NCBI GenBank assembly: GCA_011800805.1
Contig: MPNW01001063.1
Location: 5,242-46,981 of the forward strand
Origin: Hirudo medicinalis
Taxonomy: Eukaryota > Annelida > Clitellata > Hirudinida > Hirudinidae
Reading direction: 5' to 3'
Length of the DNA: 41,740 nt
The notes below the pieces were generated by a model, which saw only the letters and a program-made list of their open reading frames with translations, was not told the DNA's origin and did not search any database. Below, piece by piece: positions 22,949 to 34,887 of the stretch. Position 1 is the stretch's first letter. Every line of letters starts with the position of its first letter. A program made the translations under genes and the position numbers.

Positions 22949-23720
22949 CTACATAATGCAATATTAAGCTAAATTATTCAAAGGTGGTCTGTTGGAATGC
23001 TGCAAGTCAAATGTTGACCTTCTAGAGAATGAAATATGAAATAGAAATATTAATATTAAAGATATAATTTTGGATATCTCACATGCTTCTCGGGGGTTGA
23101 AATATTTCTTAGTGTGAGAAATGATGATGCCGCTTGAGAATTCATTTCAAGGAATGTCGTAATGTTTCCTAGAATATTATTAATAATATTATAACATCAT
23201 ATATTTTCTACTTTTTGATTCGTCATAATTATAGGGTGACGTCATTTGGTGAATTGTAAAGTAAAATGTGGGGTAAGAGCTCTGGATTTTTATATTGTTA
23301 TTTAACTTAATGTAATTTTAATTTTAATTTAATTTAATTACAATCATAATTTAATTTATTGTAAACTATTACAAATGTATTTAAGGGTAAACGAGCGGTT
23401 TTTTAATAAAATAAATTTGATTGAAAGATTTTGAATGAAGTTGTAATAATATGCATTGTCGCATTCAAGCGATATTTATTTTATTACTTTTCTAATTTGA
23501 AATTCAACTTTTATGATCTGAGACGGTTGGCTTGGACTAATTAGTCGGAATAACCCAAATAAAATTAAAGTCTAATTAATCCATTGCTCAAAATATTTTC
23601 TTGTACAAAGTTTTTTCACACCTTTCTTGAACCTACATCCGCAAAATTCCAAGGTAATAGCATTTTGTTTAAGCATTTTTTTAAGCTCCTTGGTGACAAA
23701 CAAACTGTAAATTAATTCTA

Positions 23721-23820
23721 AATAATAATAATAATAATATATAATATTAAATTATTATAAAATATTAATACAATATTATTATTATATATATATATATATA
23801 TGTATAATATATTATTATTA

Positions 23821-23890
<70 letters not shown>

Positions 23891-23950
23891 TGTATTTAAG
23901 AGAATGAAAAAAAACAAANATATATATATATGTATAATATATTATTATTA

Positions 23951-24006
<56 letters not shown>
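23721..24006. repeat. (ATT)n microsatellite duplicated across an assembly N (23919)
   Basis: TATATATATGTATAATATATTATT, then a long ATT run, then CATGTATTTAAGAGAATG with an A-rich tail is present both before and after the N, differing mainly in the number of ATT units. This is an uncollapsed contig overlap in a microsatellite and not a true tandem duplication. Confidence 0.85.
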
Positions 24007-24008
<2 letters not shown>

Positions 24009-27000
24009 TGTATTTAAGAGAATGAAAAAAAACAAAAAGGCTTTTAAAAGGCTTCAAAGTTTTTTTTTTGTTTCGACAAATTTTTGATCAAATCAATCAA
24101 ATGAAATCAAGCACATGTTGTCACTCAAACCAAACGGAACTACGAAGTTGATGAAAGACCACTGGAAATAATTTTCTGATTTGTTTAATGTGAGATTTAA
24201 AATTTTAAGCCGCTAAATGACTTTAAGAATTTAAATTTTTCTAAAATTAAAGTTTTCTAATTTTGATCAGGTTATATAATTGCATAAAACCATTTTATTA
24301 TTATCATGAATATTATTATTATTTTTATTACTGTTTTTATTAATATTACTATAATTTATTAATAGTACTAATAATATTATTATTATAATACAAAACATAT
24401 TTTCACGGCTAAAACAATTGCTTCCATAAAATTTTATCAAATATTTAACTGGTTGTTTTTTCAAACAATTCAATAAAACCATTTTTAATTTAAAAATGTA
24501 AGTTAATACAAATTTACTCTCAAACAAACTCATCAGCCGTCACCAGGTTTCTGAACTGAAGTGAACTGATAAATGTCACGAAATATCTCCGCGCTTCTGA
24601 TTCCAAGGGTAGTCATTACTTCCAATTTGCTTTTAATTCGGTTTAGTTGAAATAAAATACTTGAAATTAATCTTAAAGAGAAATACGTCGGGCTGATCCT
24701 GCATCAACGAAGCTTGAATCCCTCATCCGAATATTCGCAATAATCACAATCCTTCCATCACATTGGGTTTTCTTCAAAGACACCTCACCTCACACGCGGT
24801 TGACGACCGAATGCTTCAAAAAGATGAAATGCTTAAGGATCTTTTGTTCCTTCCTTTTCGACTTTGAACATCGGTCGTGGAACATCGCTAAATTGTTTAT
24901 CGTCAACTCGTGCCAGCCGAAGAAGGTCGCTTGTCATCCTGTAATTGATCTTATCACGCGAGGCGATTACATTACCAAGGACTCGATGAATGTAATTACT
25001 TAATATTTTCTAATAATATCAATAGTAATTATTTATTTATTTAAGATAATACCTGATAATATTTGAATAAATAGTTATTTTTTTCATAAAATTTGTATAA
25101 TTCCATTGCTTACTTGTTCTTTCTCATAATTAATTTTAATATAGTGACATTGCAGGCCAATCCATCTTTCTTCTGGAATTTCTGTTTGGTTCTAAATTTT
25201 AAATTCCTTTTTGATTACCCTGTTCATGGATTCGGTCGAAAATGGACCACTCCGCCAAGTCCCCCCCCCGATTGGATTTGCATGATTGATTTCATTTTAA
25301 TGAATCTTTCACGATTTCACGAAATTTCGAGTCATATTTCCTCGTTCTACCAACTTTTTCTTTCTTGACTCTCACGAATAAATAAATAAATAAATAATGA
25401 ATGAATGAAAAACTCAAGGCTACTCATCTCGGGGAAAAAATTTAAATAATTTTACAGCTTCAATTCATCTTTTCAGAGAATATTTTCATTCTGACTTTTT
25501 TTAATCTTGTGTCGCTTCTCATTCAAACATGTTCTTGGTTCAATTCGTTTCGTTTCTTGAACGAAATATTTAATGATGTTTGCATTTTTTAAATTGTTTT
25601 GGATAGCAAATAATTAACATAATTTCGTTAAGTAAGTTACGAATTCATGTTGTTTGAAGTGACTCCCATTCCGTTGACACAAGTGTTGCTTTCTGAAATA
25701 ACTTGTCTGTTTGTCGAATTAGAATTAGAACCGTCAAAATAATGAGTGATTGAAATGAGTGAAATGTTTTGAAAGCATCGAATTACTTCATCAATAATGA
25801 CGTGATTACATTTGGTTTATTAATAAATCTAATGGATTAACGAGCACCAATGCATGAAAAGTTGTTCAATAATAAATTCATCCTGTATTATTTAATTAAA
25901 TTATTATAAAATATATTTGACATAAAAATGTTACAAAACGCACTCTCCATCTTGGCGTGACGAGGTATTTCATCCAAAATCTCCTTATTGCGTCAACAAA
26001 CCTTCAGAGACTTCTGATTTTTGTTGAATGATTCGATGTTATATCGATATATAACTGCTTGGACGAAATTTATATTTATTTATAAATGTTTATATTACAT
26101 GCGATCTTTTACAATAATTAATTTGTACATTTTTCCAGTTACATTAATTACTTTTTCACTTTTATTAAATCTAAGTAACTTCGTCGGCTGTCAGGAATTT
26201 TTAAAAAATGTTCATCGGACAAGCAGGATGTGACGTCATCGGTGGAGACAGAGATGAAGCATCCTTTTATAAGGATGACCGCTTGTATATGTGTGTGTCT
26301 GTCAGCGAGTTTCGTTTTCGTTTTTAAACAACTAAACATTAATAATAATAAATAAATAATAATAATAAATAAATAGGAATTTAAGTTTCCATTACTTTCG
26401 GAAAGAAAAGAAATTTCTTAGGAAGATGTTTTCCAAAAAGCTCAAGAAATCCTGAAGTCATCGACCATTGAGATGTGCAATCTTTCCCTCGTTTACTTAC
26501 GTCAGAGCAAGGCTTATTGGAATCTCCGATGAAACCAAGGGCATCTCTGCTCCTAAGGAGGACCTTGTATGATTCCCATTGCTAACCAGTACGATACAGG
26601 TGCAATTTTGTTTTCTAATATGTTTACTTTAACAGAAAAAGTTTTTTTTATAAATTTTTAGAAATTATCAAAGATATCGTAACTAATCCATTTATTTAAA
26701 TCTAATTATTGTTATATTAGGTGATGTTTCAAATTATTAAAGTTATATTTTTCAAATCCGAATAAATAAATTATGAAGAGATTAAATTATTGGTACTTTA
26801 ATTATTTAATATCAACGAAAAGGAACTGACATTGACAGACTGCTTCAGCTCAAAAAGTGATCATTTCAAAAGCTAAGCAAATGAAAAAAAAAAGGAGTAA
26901 CATTTCACTGGAATCTCCGTTTGTTTAGATTCCAGATTTTCCACTGGCATTAGCAGAAACATTGATACCTGGTTTTTTTTCCTTGGATAATGGATATTTT

Positions 27001-27648
27001 TACGTCCGGAAGGATTACGAAAATATTCGAGATGAAGATTTTCAAGTTTTTCTTATTATTCCAGAATGAAATGCATCGACAGTCATATAATTGTTTTAAA
27101 AGTATTATATTTTTCAGCGTCAATTCATTTTTAATAATTTAAAACTTGCATTTAATTTACAAAAAATAAAAAATAAATAGCATCTTTTGGATCTTTCAAC
27201 ACATTTCAGGTTTGCTTTACTAATGTTATTTCGTTCCACATTTATACCGCTAGATCTGAGAAGTCATGTCGTAAATCACAAAAGAATAACGGAATTTTTC
27301 CTAAATTGTATTTATTCAAATAATAAAAGAAATTTCATAAAATTGGATCCTGTCTATCATCTTGTTATCGGCAAAAGCTTATTGATTGGGCTTTCTAAGC
27401 ATTATGAATGAATTGAAAGATATTAACCATGATATTTGGCTTTAAGATGTGCATCCAATTGGGCCTACGATTTTCAATGTTCTAGTATTTCTTAACAAAT
27501 GCAATGTTATGTAACTTAAGTAATCTATATAAATAAAGATGAACGTTTGTCTACATATTTTTTGTGGTTTCCATATAAACAGGTCTTGAAAGATTCTCAA
27601 TTTAAAAAGCAATAAAATTAAATTAAATTAATTTATAAAAATTTCAAA

Positions 27649-27788
27649 TCTATAAAAATAAAAATGAATGTGTGTATGTTTGTGAGTTGGATCGATGTGG
27701 CAATATAAATAAATCAAACATATTAGAAACATGCGCTTTCCATCCTTTCTTTCTTTTCCATTTATCCAGACTGAGCCGGGTACACTAG
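27649..27788 (+). mobile_element. Helitron-like non-autonomous scrap
   Basis: The segment begins TCTATAAAAATAAAAATG, passes GTGTGTATGTTTGTG and ends GAGCCGGGTACACTAG. TC at the 5' end, CTAG at the 3' end and the GCCGGGTA-CTAG ending are frequent in short Helitron-type elements of invertebrates. A related start (CTATATAAATAAAGATGAACG) lies just upstream at 27524. No 3' hairpin could be confirmed. Confidence 0.3.
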
Positions 27789-28161
27789 ATGATAATAAGA
27801 AAATCAGTGGAATGAATATAAAAGTGAATTCTTAAATCAATGCATTTTCAACATATTTAGCCCTTAATCATATTTAAATAAATTTTCTAATTGAGAAAAA
27901 ATTGTGATCTATTAATAATATCAGGTGTTACTGTCAGGTGTTGATAATTCGATACCTATCTACCGATCAAATCGTAAAATTTAATAAATTGTGGAAATAT
28001 CAAAATATCAAAATTAAAAAAAAGACAACAATAATTCAAAAATAAAATTAATAATTGTATTCAACATAATACTTATCTGGTACGGCACTTAATATCGCCA
28101 TTTTTACGAGATATTTTGTTTCTGTTTGTTATTGTTCTGCTTCTGCCAATTGTTTGCCAAA

Positions 28162-30235
28162 ATGAGTAATAATTCTTCGTACAGAGGTTTCTATCAAGCA
28201 GGATTAAGCATGTCATCGAATCATTTCGGGCAAGTGAAAGTTCTCTTCTGCATATTTGTGTTTTGCTTTCCAATCTTTAGATCCGTTTCGATTATGATTT
28301 TAGGGTTTACAAATCTTTTGTGGTGTCTCCAGGCTCATAACTCTGTAATCTAAAAATAAATAAATACGTTTTAAAATACTAAAATATTAAAATCACGACC
28401 TTTTTCTATTGGTTTTCCATTATCAAATTGACATGAATTAGGGTCCCGAGGCCGTCGTGCAGAGGCCCAAAATTTCTCTCAGTCATCCTGACATTGCCTT
28501 TTCCATATATACAATATACAAATTATATGCACTTCTGTGTGAATATAAAAAGACCACCCAGTGTTACATAATATTGTTTGTTTATTACTGTGATTATGAA
28601 ATTAACAGCCACGATTCATCATACAATAGAAGTGAGAGTCAGGTCCGACCTTCCTACTATTCAGCCATCGATAAATCCTACCCACTGCAAGACAGCAGGG
28701 TAAGTTTACTCAAAAGACTTTACAAAATTGCCTAATTCATGAATATGTTGTGAATTCTCAATTAAAAACCCCAAAATAAGATAAAATATTCAAATAATCT
28801 CAATTTGCAATTCCTCATTGATGTCATTTTAATAATTTCCAGACGAGTCAGCCGACTTTTGGACAGGATTATGGCACTGGTTACAATGACCAATCTTACT
28901 GCACTCCAGTTCGTCCCGATGACTGCAATCAACTAACCATCAAATCTAGTCAGGGTGGGACTATATTACTATAAAAAAAAAAATCAAAGCATAGGATAAT
29001 AAATGTGAAAAGTCAATTTTGAAACCCAATGTAAAAAGCTTTTCATGGCTGTGCAACCATTCTTATCAACATTAATTAATGTCAAAAGGACTTTCAGCCT
29101 CTTACTGCGATTACGGCCTTCAAGATGCAACCTCTTCCTTGCCCTACTATGGCCAGCAGGCAAGAGATGCCTCCCAAGTCAACCCTTCAACTTCAGAACC
29201 CATGTTTGGCGTCGACTTCTCTGAGGAGCAGCAGAAGAAGCAGTGGGAGCGGTTCCAACATCACTTCCAACAGGCGTTCGAGCAGCAGTTGACCCATCAA
29301 ATCCATCTCCAATTCCAGCAGCAGGGGGCGTACAGTTCAGGGCGATCGGGTAATTTGGGGTCTTCCGCGGTGGATGGGGTGTCTGTCTATTTTGGAGATG
29401 ATAGCGTCGGGAAGAAAACGGGCGCGGCTGTCGGTTGTGGTGGAAATGGAGATGATGGGAGAGTGGGGGTTGGTGAGGGTCACTCAAGCGCCTCGAACTC
29501 GTCTTCCAGATCCGACGGTCGTCCGGGACATTCCAAGTTCTACTGCGCCACCTGCGACGTGAGCTACGCCAACTCCCTGGTGGGTGGTGAATATTTTAAT
29601 TGATCGGTTTGGTTAATTATTTGTGGACTGCTGAGCTGTTGACTTGTGTTGAAACATTCAATGGAAGAATAATTGTTGTTAGAAATAAAGGAATGTGGTA
29701 AATGTTAATAATAAATAAAGTTTAGTGATAAAATACTGATTTTTAATTTACTAGTAAACTTTTACTAGAACAATAAAAACACTAAGATTCAAAAATCAGC
29801 TAAGCAGTCCGAAGCTGCTGTTCACTTTTCCGTTGATGACTCCTCGCAATTCGATTCCCAGGCTTTCACGAGTCATCTCGGCAGTTCCGACCACAAAGTT
29901 CAGAGAGAGAAGGAGGCAAGGAGACCAAAACCGTCGATGTCTCTGTCATCATCACCATCCACCCACTTGCTTCCTCCGCCGCCCGTGTTGCCGTCGCCTT
30001 CCAGAAAGGAGATCTCGTGTCAGTTGTGCAACGTCACGTGTCCTGGTGCAGACGTCTACGCACAGCACATAAAATCCGAGGAGCATCAAAGAGTTGAGTT
30101 TCTGAAGCTGGATTAGCGATCCGATAAATCACGACTCGGTCGACCGGCATTTTGCCGTTCCCTTGTTCTTCTCGATGTGATTTGTCGGGCTTATTGCTTG
30201 TTGTTGTTTATTATGCATTGTTACGTTGTTGTTGA

Positions 30236-30283
<48 letters not shown>

Positions 30284-33200
30284 CATCATCATCAGATTGC
30301 TTTTTAGGCATTTGGTTTCTAAAAGATTTTGGCATAATGTTTCAACTTGTGATTAATTTTTGAGTGTCATACACATGTGAAATTTCCAAATATTGTTTAC
30401 TGATGTTGAAAATCTGTTGACATCATCATCGTAATCACCATCGTCATTGCGTCATCATCACAATCATAACCAACAGATTCTAAGAATGAACAGTGATCAC
30501 AGAAAAAGACCCCACGACAGGGCCATTGGTCCCACCATGCCTCTGCCTGAAGGTGAGTCACTCACAGGTGATCTCACCTGAGTTGACCTTAACTGTCACT
30601 GACCCAGATAAGTATGACCTAGATAAATGTCAGTTAAATAAATTCATGACATGCTTTCCTTCGTTTTGATGTTGTTTTAACTCATCACATTCTGTGGTCA
30701 TAACCTAGTAATGTCGTAACATTACATCGTCGTAACGTTACGGTTATTTTGATGATTTGAATTTGTTTCAGAGTTTGGAATAAACTTGGACAAGTCAAGA
30801 AGTAAGTCGTTCTGTGTTGCAAAAGTGGTAATAATAATAATTATAATTGCAAAAGTAATAATAATAATAATAATTAATGTAATATATATATATATATTAT
30901 AATAATATATAATTATTTTTATAATTACATATTATAATTGCAAAAATAATAATAATAATCTCCGTTCTCACCTCACATTAATAATCGCTCCTCATGTCAT
31001 GTAGACAACAAGATTAGTTTTAACTTCGACTGTGCCTTTTTTGTAATAATGACATTTGTCGTAATTAAACAATTTGGTATTCATAAGTAAATTAGTTGAT
31101 TAGATTACTAATTGTAATTAATTGATTAGATTGCTAATTATAATTAATTGATTAGATTACTGATTATAATTAATTGATTAGATTACTAATTATAATTAAT
31201 TGATTAGATTACTGATTATAATTAATTGATTAGATTACTGATTATAATTAATTGATTAGATTACTGATTATAATTAATTGATTAGATTACTGATTATAAT
31301 TAATTGATTAGATTAATTTGTTCGCCAAAAAATAAAACATGCAATATTTTTCACGCCGTGAAACAAAAATTTTAATCGTCCAGGTTTTGCAGACGTGACA
31401 GAAGATCTGATCGGTTGGTTATGCAATATTTTTATTCATTATTTACGACAACACTCTCGTCGAGTGGAACTGTCGTTGACAGCGTCTTCTTAATTCCGAT
31501 TAGGTAACTAATTATTGATTATTAACTAATTACTAATTACTTTTCATCTCCCCACTCTTCAGGCCAGGAGTTTGTGGAGGAGATGAGGAATGCTTATGGC
31601 AATGTCGTCAGAGTGGTGTGCAATTTGTGCAAGGTGGAAATCCCAAATCCCAGTGCAAGGCAGGTGCACCTGCAGAATCAGCAACACAGGATGCTTTACG
31701 AGGTTGGTTTAAAGCTTGGAAGATTATGTAAAATTTTGAAAAGTAGCATTTTTATTATTTATTTTTTTATATTGTTAACTTGTATTATTATTAAATATTA
31801 CAAAGCTAAGTTTATACATTACTAGTTTGACAGTAATAGACTTAACTTTTTATTTTGAAGCATTTCTTTAAGATCTTTGCAATGCATTACGTGATTTGCA
31901 GCAAAAAATGGCAAATGGAGGAACCACATTTGGCCAGGATTTTAGAGGTGGCCCCAAGTCTTCCTTTGGGGGGGCTGTGTTGTTTGGTGAGCCACAACAA
32001 AGATCTTTCCAGGGAGGTTTTGGAGTTCCAAGTTTTGGTATTGACCTCGTTCAAGGGAATTACACTGGCGAAAGCAAAAAGACAAACAAGGAGACGGAAG
32101 ATGACGAGTGCGTCAGACAGAGGCACTCCTTGATATATCCCACTACTGACGACGTTAGTTACGTTCGGAGTCGTGTCAATGATTTTCAATGATAAATTAA
32201 TTATTTTTTGATTAGAATGTGATTTGCATTGTGAACTTAATTGAGAAAGCGTTGATCTATTTTAGTTACAAATTCCAGAAAGTCTGTGTACTTAAATTAA
32301 TTATTTTCTAAGTACAATAATATATTTAAGTACAACAACGTATATAACCAAGAAACATTTAAAACATTTCATGAAGCTCCTTAAATTCTACCACGGATAC
32401 AATTTTCTTTCTTTTTTTTTCTTCCAGTTTCGTGCAGTTCAGAAGGTCTCAGGGAGCTGTGACAGGTGGCTCAAAACAATCATGAACGGCCTGATGGATG
32501 GGTGCGTCGAGGATTTTATTGGAAATTATTCAAGAAATAAAATAAATATATTGAAACAATTGCATTAACAATTGCTAATTATCGACTTGATAGATTTGGC
32601 CATTAATTTGAAGTTTAATTGATTATACATGATGAGGTGTTTCAGATCCAACCAGAAGTTGATCTCAGCAGTGGTAAAGGTTGGCAGTCTGGCAAAGGGA
32701 CTCCTGTTGCACTACGACCTTACCTGTGACCTTCTTGTTTTGACCCGAGATTGGCCGACGAGGTCTCTCGTCAGATCCATCTACGATCGACTGGAGATCC
32801 TGAGAGAGGTGAGGGCCGTTAATCAATTTGTGATTGTTTTGTTTGATATGATTATTAATTCTGTGTTGATAAATAATTACAAATTGATTGATAAATAAAT
32901 AAATTCTTAATTATTGTAATGATGATGATGATGATGATGATGGTGGGTGTTTGATTTTGACCTTGGGAAATGTAAGGAGAAGATTAGAATCATTTCATTG
33001 AAACACCTGCTCTTAGACCGGGTGGTTTATAGTCAAGCAGGAAATTTATTCCAAACGAAAATTCTTTTTTTTTCTTCCTACCAGAAAAACACCAAGGACG
33101 ATCAGTCAGAATTCACTCTGACCATTTCCGGCGGAGAAGACCTCATCACCCTGGAGAATTTGTGGCAACCTCTCGTCAGATGCAACATCCTCATTTCGTC

Positions 33201-34672
33201 GCAGTCCGTCAGAGACGTGCCGGACGGTACGACGAGCACTTAATTTGTTTCTTTCCATTGTCGTCGTGTTTTCAGTGGTCGTTTAATGCCTCTTTTCAAT
33301 GTGATTACATGATTACCACATGAAATCACCATGGAATGTACTTCCAGCAAAAGAGCAGGAGAAGGTCGGCAGTGACGACAGGCTCGGACGAGAGACGTGT
33401 CTTCGGCATCTCAATCTCCTGGAACAGACAAAGTGGTTCCAGGTGTTTAGGCGTTGACATTTTGATTTTGATCACTTAATCAACTAATTTAAATAAAAAA
33501 AAATATGAAAATAACTGATGTAAAATCATTAATGAAATTCTATCAATTTTATTGTTTGATCATGAATCCTTTTTTTTTATCTAAATTTATTATCTAAATG
33601 ATAACCTTTTAATGACGAAAGTTTGTTCAATCACGCTCTCTTCCAGACCAAGGCCTTTCCACTGCCCTCGTGCGTGTTGGTCGTCAGAGTCTTCAAAGAC
33701 CTCAGGCAGGGCAATAAAGAATTCGGTCGCTTGACCGACGAGGTGAATGCTCCTGATTTGTCCTAAATTTTTTACCCCGTCAGGAGTTTCTTTATTAATA
33801 ATATCTTTAGTCGAACATGTTTACATTTTATTCGATAGGAATGTGGCAAGGAACTCAGAATCAGATCTTTGATATTCATCTGTTCATTCGTTTATCTAGG
33901 TCATCGAGCGCCTGGTAGCATCGACCATCAAGTCTCTGGTCGGCCGGGGAGGACCAGGGATGATATTCAAGAAGTCTTTGGAGTCCCTCGTGACCAGTTT
34001 CCATGAGTCCGAAGGCGAGGTACCGAAGAATGAGGGAGAGAGTGAAAAAGTCGACGTAAACAAATGCAAGGACGATGAAGAATCACGAGAAATTTTGACA
34101 GACAAGATGTCGGAATATCTGAGCTATCTCACTGCACAAGAGAAGGAAGATATCAGCAAATTGGCCCAGGTGAGATAGATTCTAATTTGTCCATATATAA
34201 AGGTTTGTGTATCTAGTTCTACTTCTTTTATTTAAATTACTTTAATCTGTTAATTTGATAAAAAATTTAATCATTATTTGTCACACAACTATGGCATCTC
34301 AAATGGTTAAGTCCTGCCCCAGTTAAAACTTAATTTTGCTAGGTTATTGGAAACCTCTATTACTTACTTAATGCAAAGAAGGTCCTGAATTAAAAAGTTT
34401 ATTTATTGACTAAACAGCATCTGATAAGCCAGATCTCTCTTGGGAAAATGAAGGAGATCCTCTATTCCCAGAAGTTGGACACCAAAGCAGATCAGCCACC
34501 AACAAAAGAGGAAGAACCAAAAGACCAATCCATTGCTGCTGAAGGGAGTACTTTGGAAGTTGTGGATGACAATCAGCTGAGCCAGAAGAGAGAGCTTGCT
34601 GAAGAATCAGGGGTTGAAGCTTCTCTTGGATGCAATCAGTCCTTGGTCAAGAAGGTCAAACTGGAACAGTGA
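28162..34672 (+). CDS. ZFR: Zinc finger RNA-binding protein (ZFR), DZF family
   Basis: Exons: 28162-28233 (uncertain), 28609-28699, 28843-28954, 29098-29579, 29862-30092, 30477-30552, 30772-30801, 31563-31702, 31902-32153, 32428-32501, 32646-32808, 33085-33226, 33348-33442, 33647-33742, 33900-34169, 34418-34672; from the second on all phases agree. About 860 aa (human ZFR 1074). Order: Q- and Y-rich N-terminus; three dsRNA-type C2H2 fingers (FYCATCDVSY with HLGSSDH split across an intron; ISCQLCNVTC with HIKSEEH; VVCNLCKVEI with HLQNQQH); then the DZF domain, a nucleotidyltransferase-like fold without catalysis (HSLIYPT, KVGSLAKGLLLHYD, LLVLTRDWPT, LEQTKWFQ, CVLVVRVFKDL, LTAQEKEDIS), and an acidic-basic tail ending KKVKLEQ. 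ZFR binds double-stranded RNA and pairs with NF90/NF45-type DZF partners in splicing control. The first exon ends in phase 0 but the second needs phase 2, so the N-terminus is unresolved. Confidence 0.92.
30236..30297. repeat. (ATT)n(ATC)n microsatellite in a ZFR intron
   Basis: ATT run followed by a few ATC units, within the intron 30093-30476. Confidence 0.95.
31090..31315. repeat. 26-bp minisatellite in a ZFR intron
   Basis: About eight to nine head-to-tail copies of a 26-base unit made of ATTAATTGATTAGATTAC and TGATTATA. The first copies vary (CTAATTGTA, TGCTAATTA) and the last five are nearly identical, which suggests recent spread from the 3' side. It lies in the intron 30802-31562. 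Confidence 0.95.
32917..32942. repeat. (ATG)n microsatellite in a ZFR intron
   Basis: Short run of ATG/GAT units in the intron between DZF exons ending 32808 and starting 33085. Confidence 0.9.
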
Positions 34673-34839
34673 ACTATTAGTGAACAATTAGTTAATCGTG
34701 CATGACGCACGGCCTGTGGATGTGACTATGTTTCAGTTCTGTTATTTTGTGAATTTGCAAATGAGCATGTTTATTTCTTTCAATGAAGTTTTAAGTTGAA
34801 AGTTTTGGTGACTTTTAAATAACTAAAATCTAGAACGAC

Positions 34840-34854
34840 TTTATTGAAAATAAA
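34840..34854. terminator. Back-to-back poly(A) signals of ZFR (+) and INTS2 (-)
   Basis: On the + strand AATAAA is at 34849-34854, 177 bases after the ZFR stop. On the - strand AATAAA is at 34845-34840 (TTTATT on +), 43 bases after the INTS2 stop. The two hexamers are three bases apart in one near-palindrome, so the mature 3' UTRs probably overlap by a few tens of bases. Confidence 0.65.
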
Positions 34855-34887
34855 AGATATTTGTCAGGTGTTAACGTACAAAACGAA

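Larger units (their letters stand above)
22949..28161. other. Intergenic or intronic region between GPCR and ZFR
   Basis: About 5.2 kb with no confident exon. It may contain 5' exons of the GPCR (minus strand) and the ZFR promoter. It holds ATT repeats with an assembly N (23919), a C9 homopolymer near 25261-25269, and a Helitron-like scrap near 27.7 kb. A less AT-rich stretch at 24540-25000 and another at 26410-26600 have no recognisable protein. Confidence 0.45.

Noticed and set aside
29179..29487. Minus-strand 102-codon frame opposite ZFR exon 4
   Set aside because: Shadow of a Q/G-rich exon; the plus strand continues into a split C2H2 finger.
30129..30335. Poly-Asn minus-strand frame in a ZFR intron
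   Set aside because: Produced by the ATT/ATC microsatellite.
31090..31315. CRISPR-like array
   Set aside because: The 26-bp units are directly adjacent with no unique spacers; it is a minisatellite in a eukaryotic intron.
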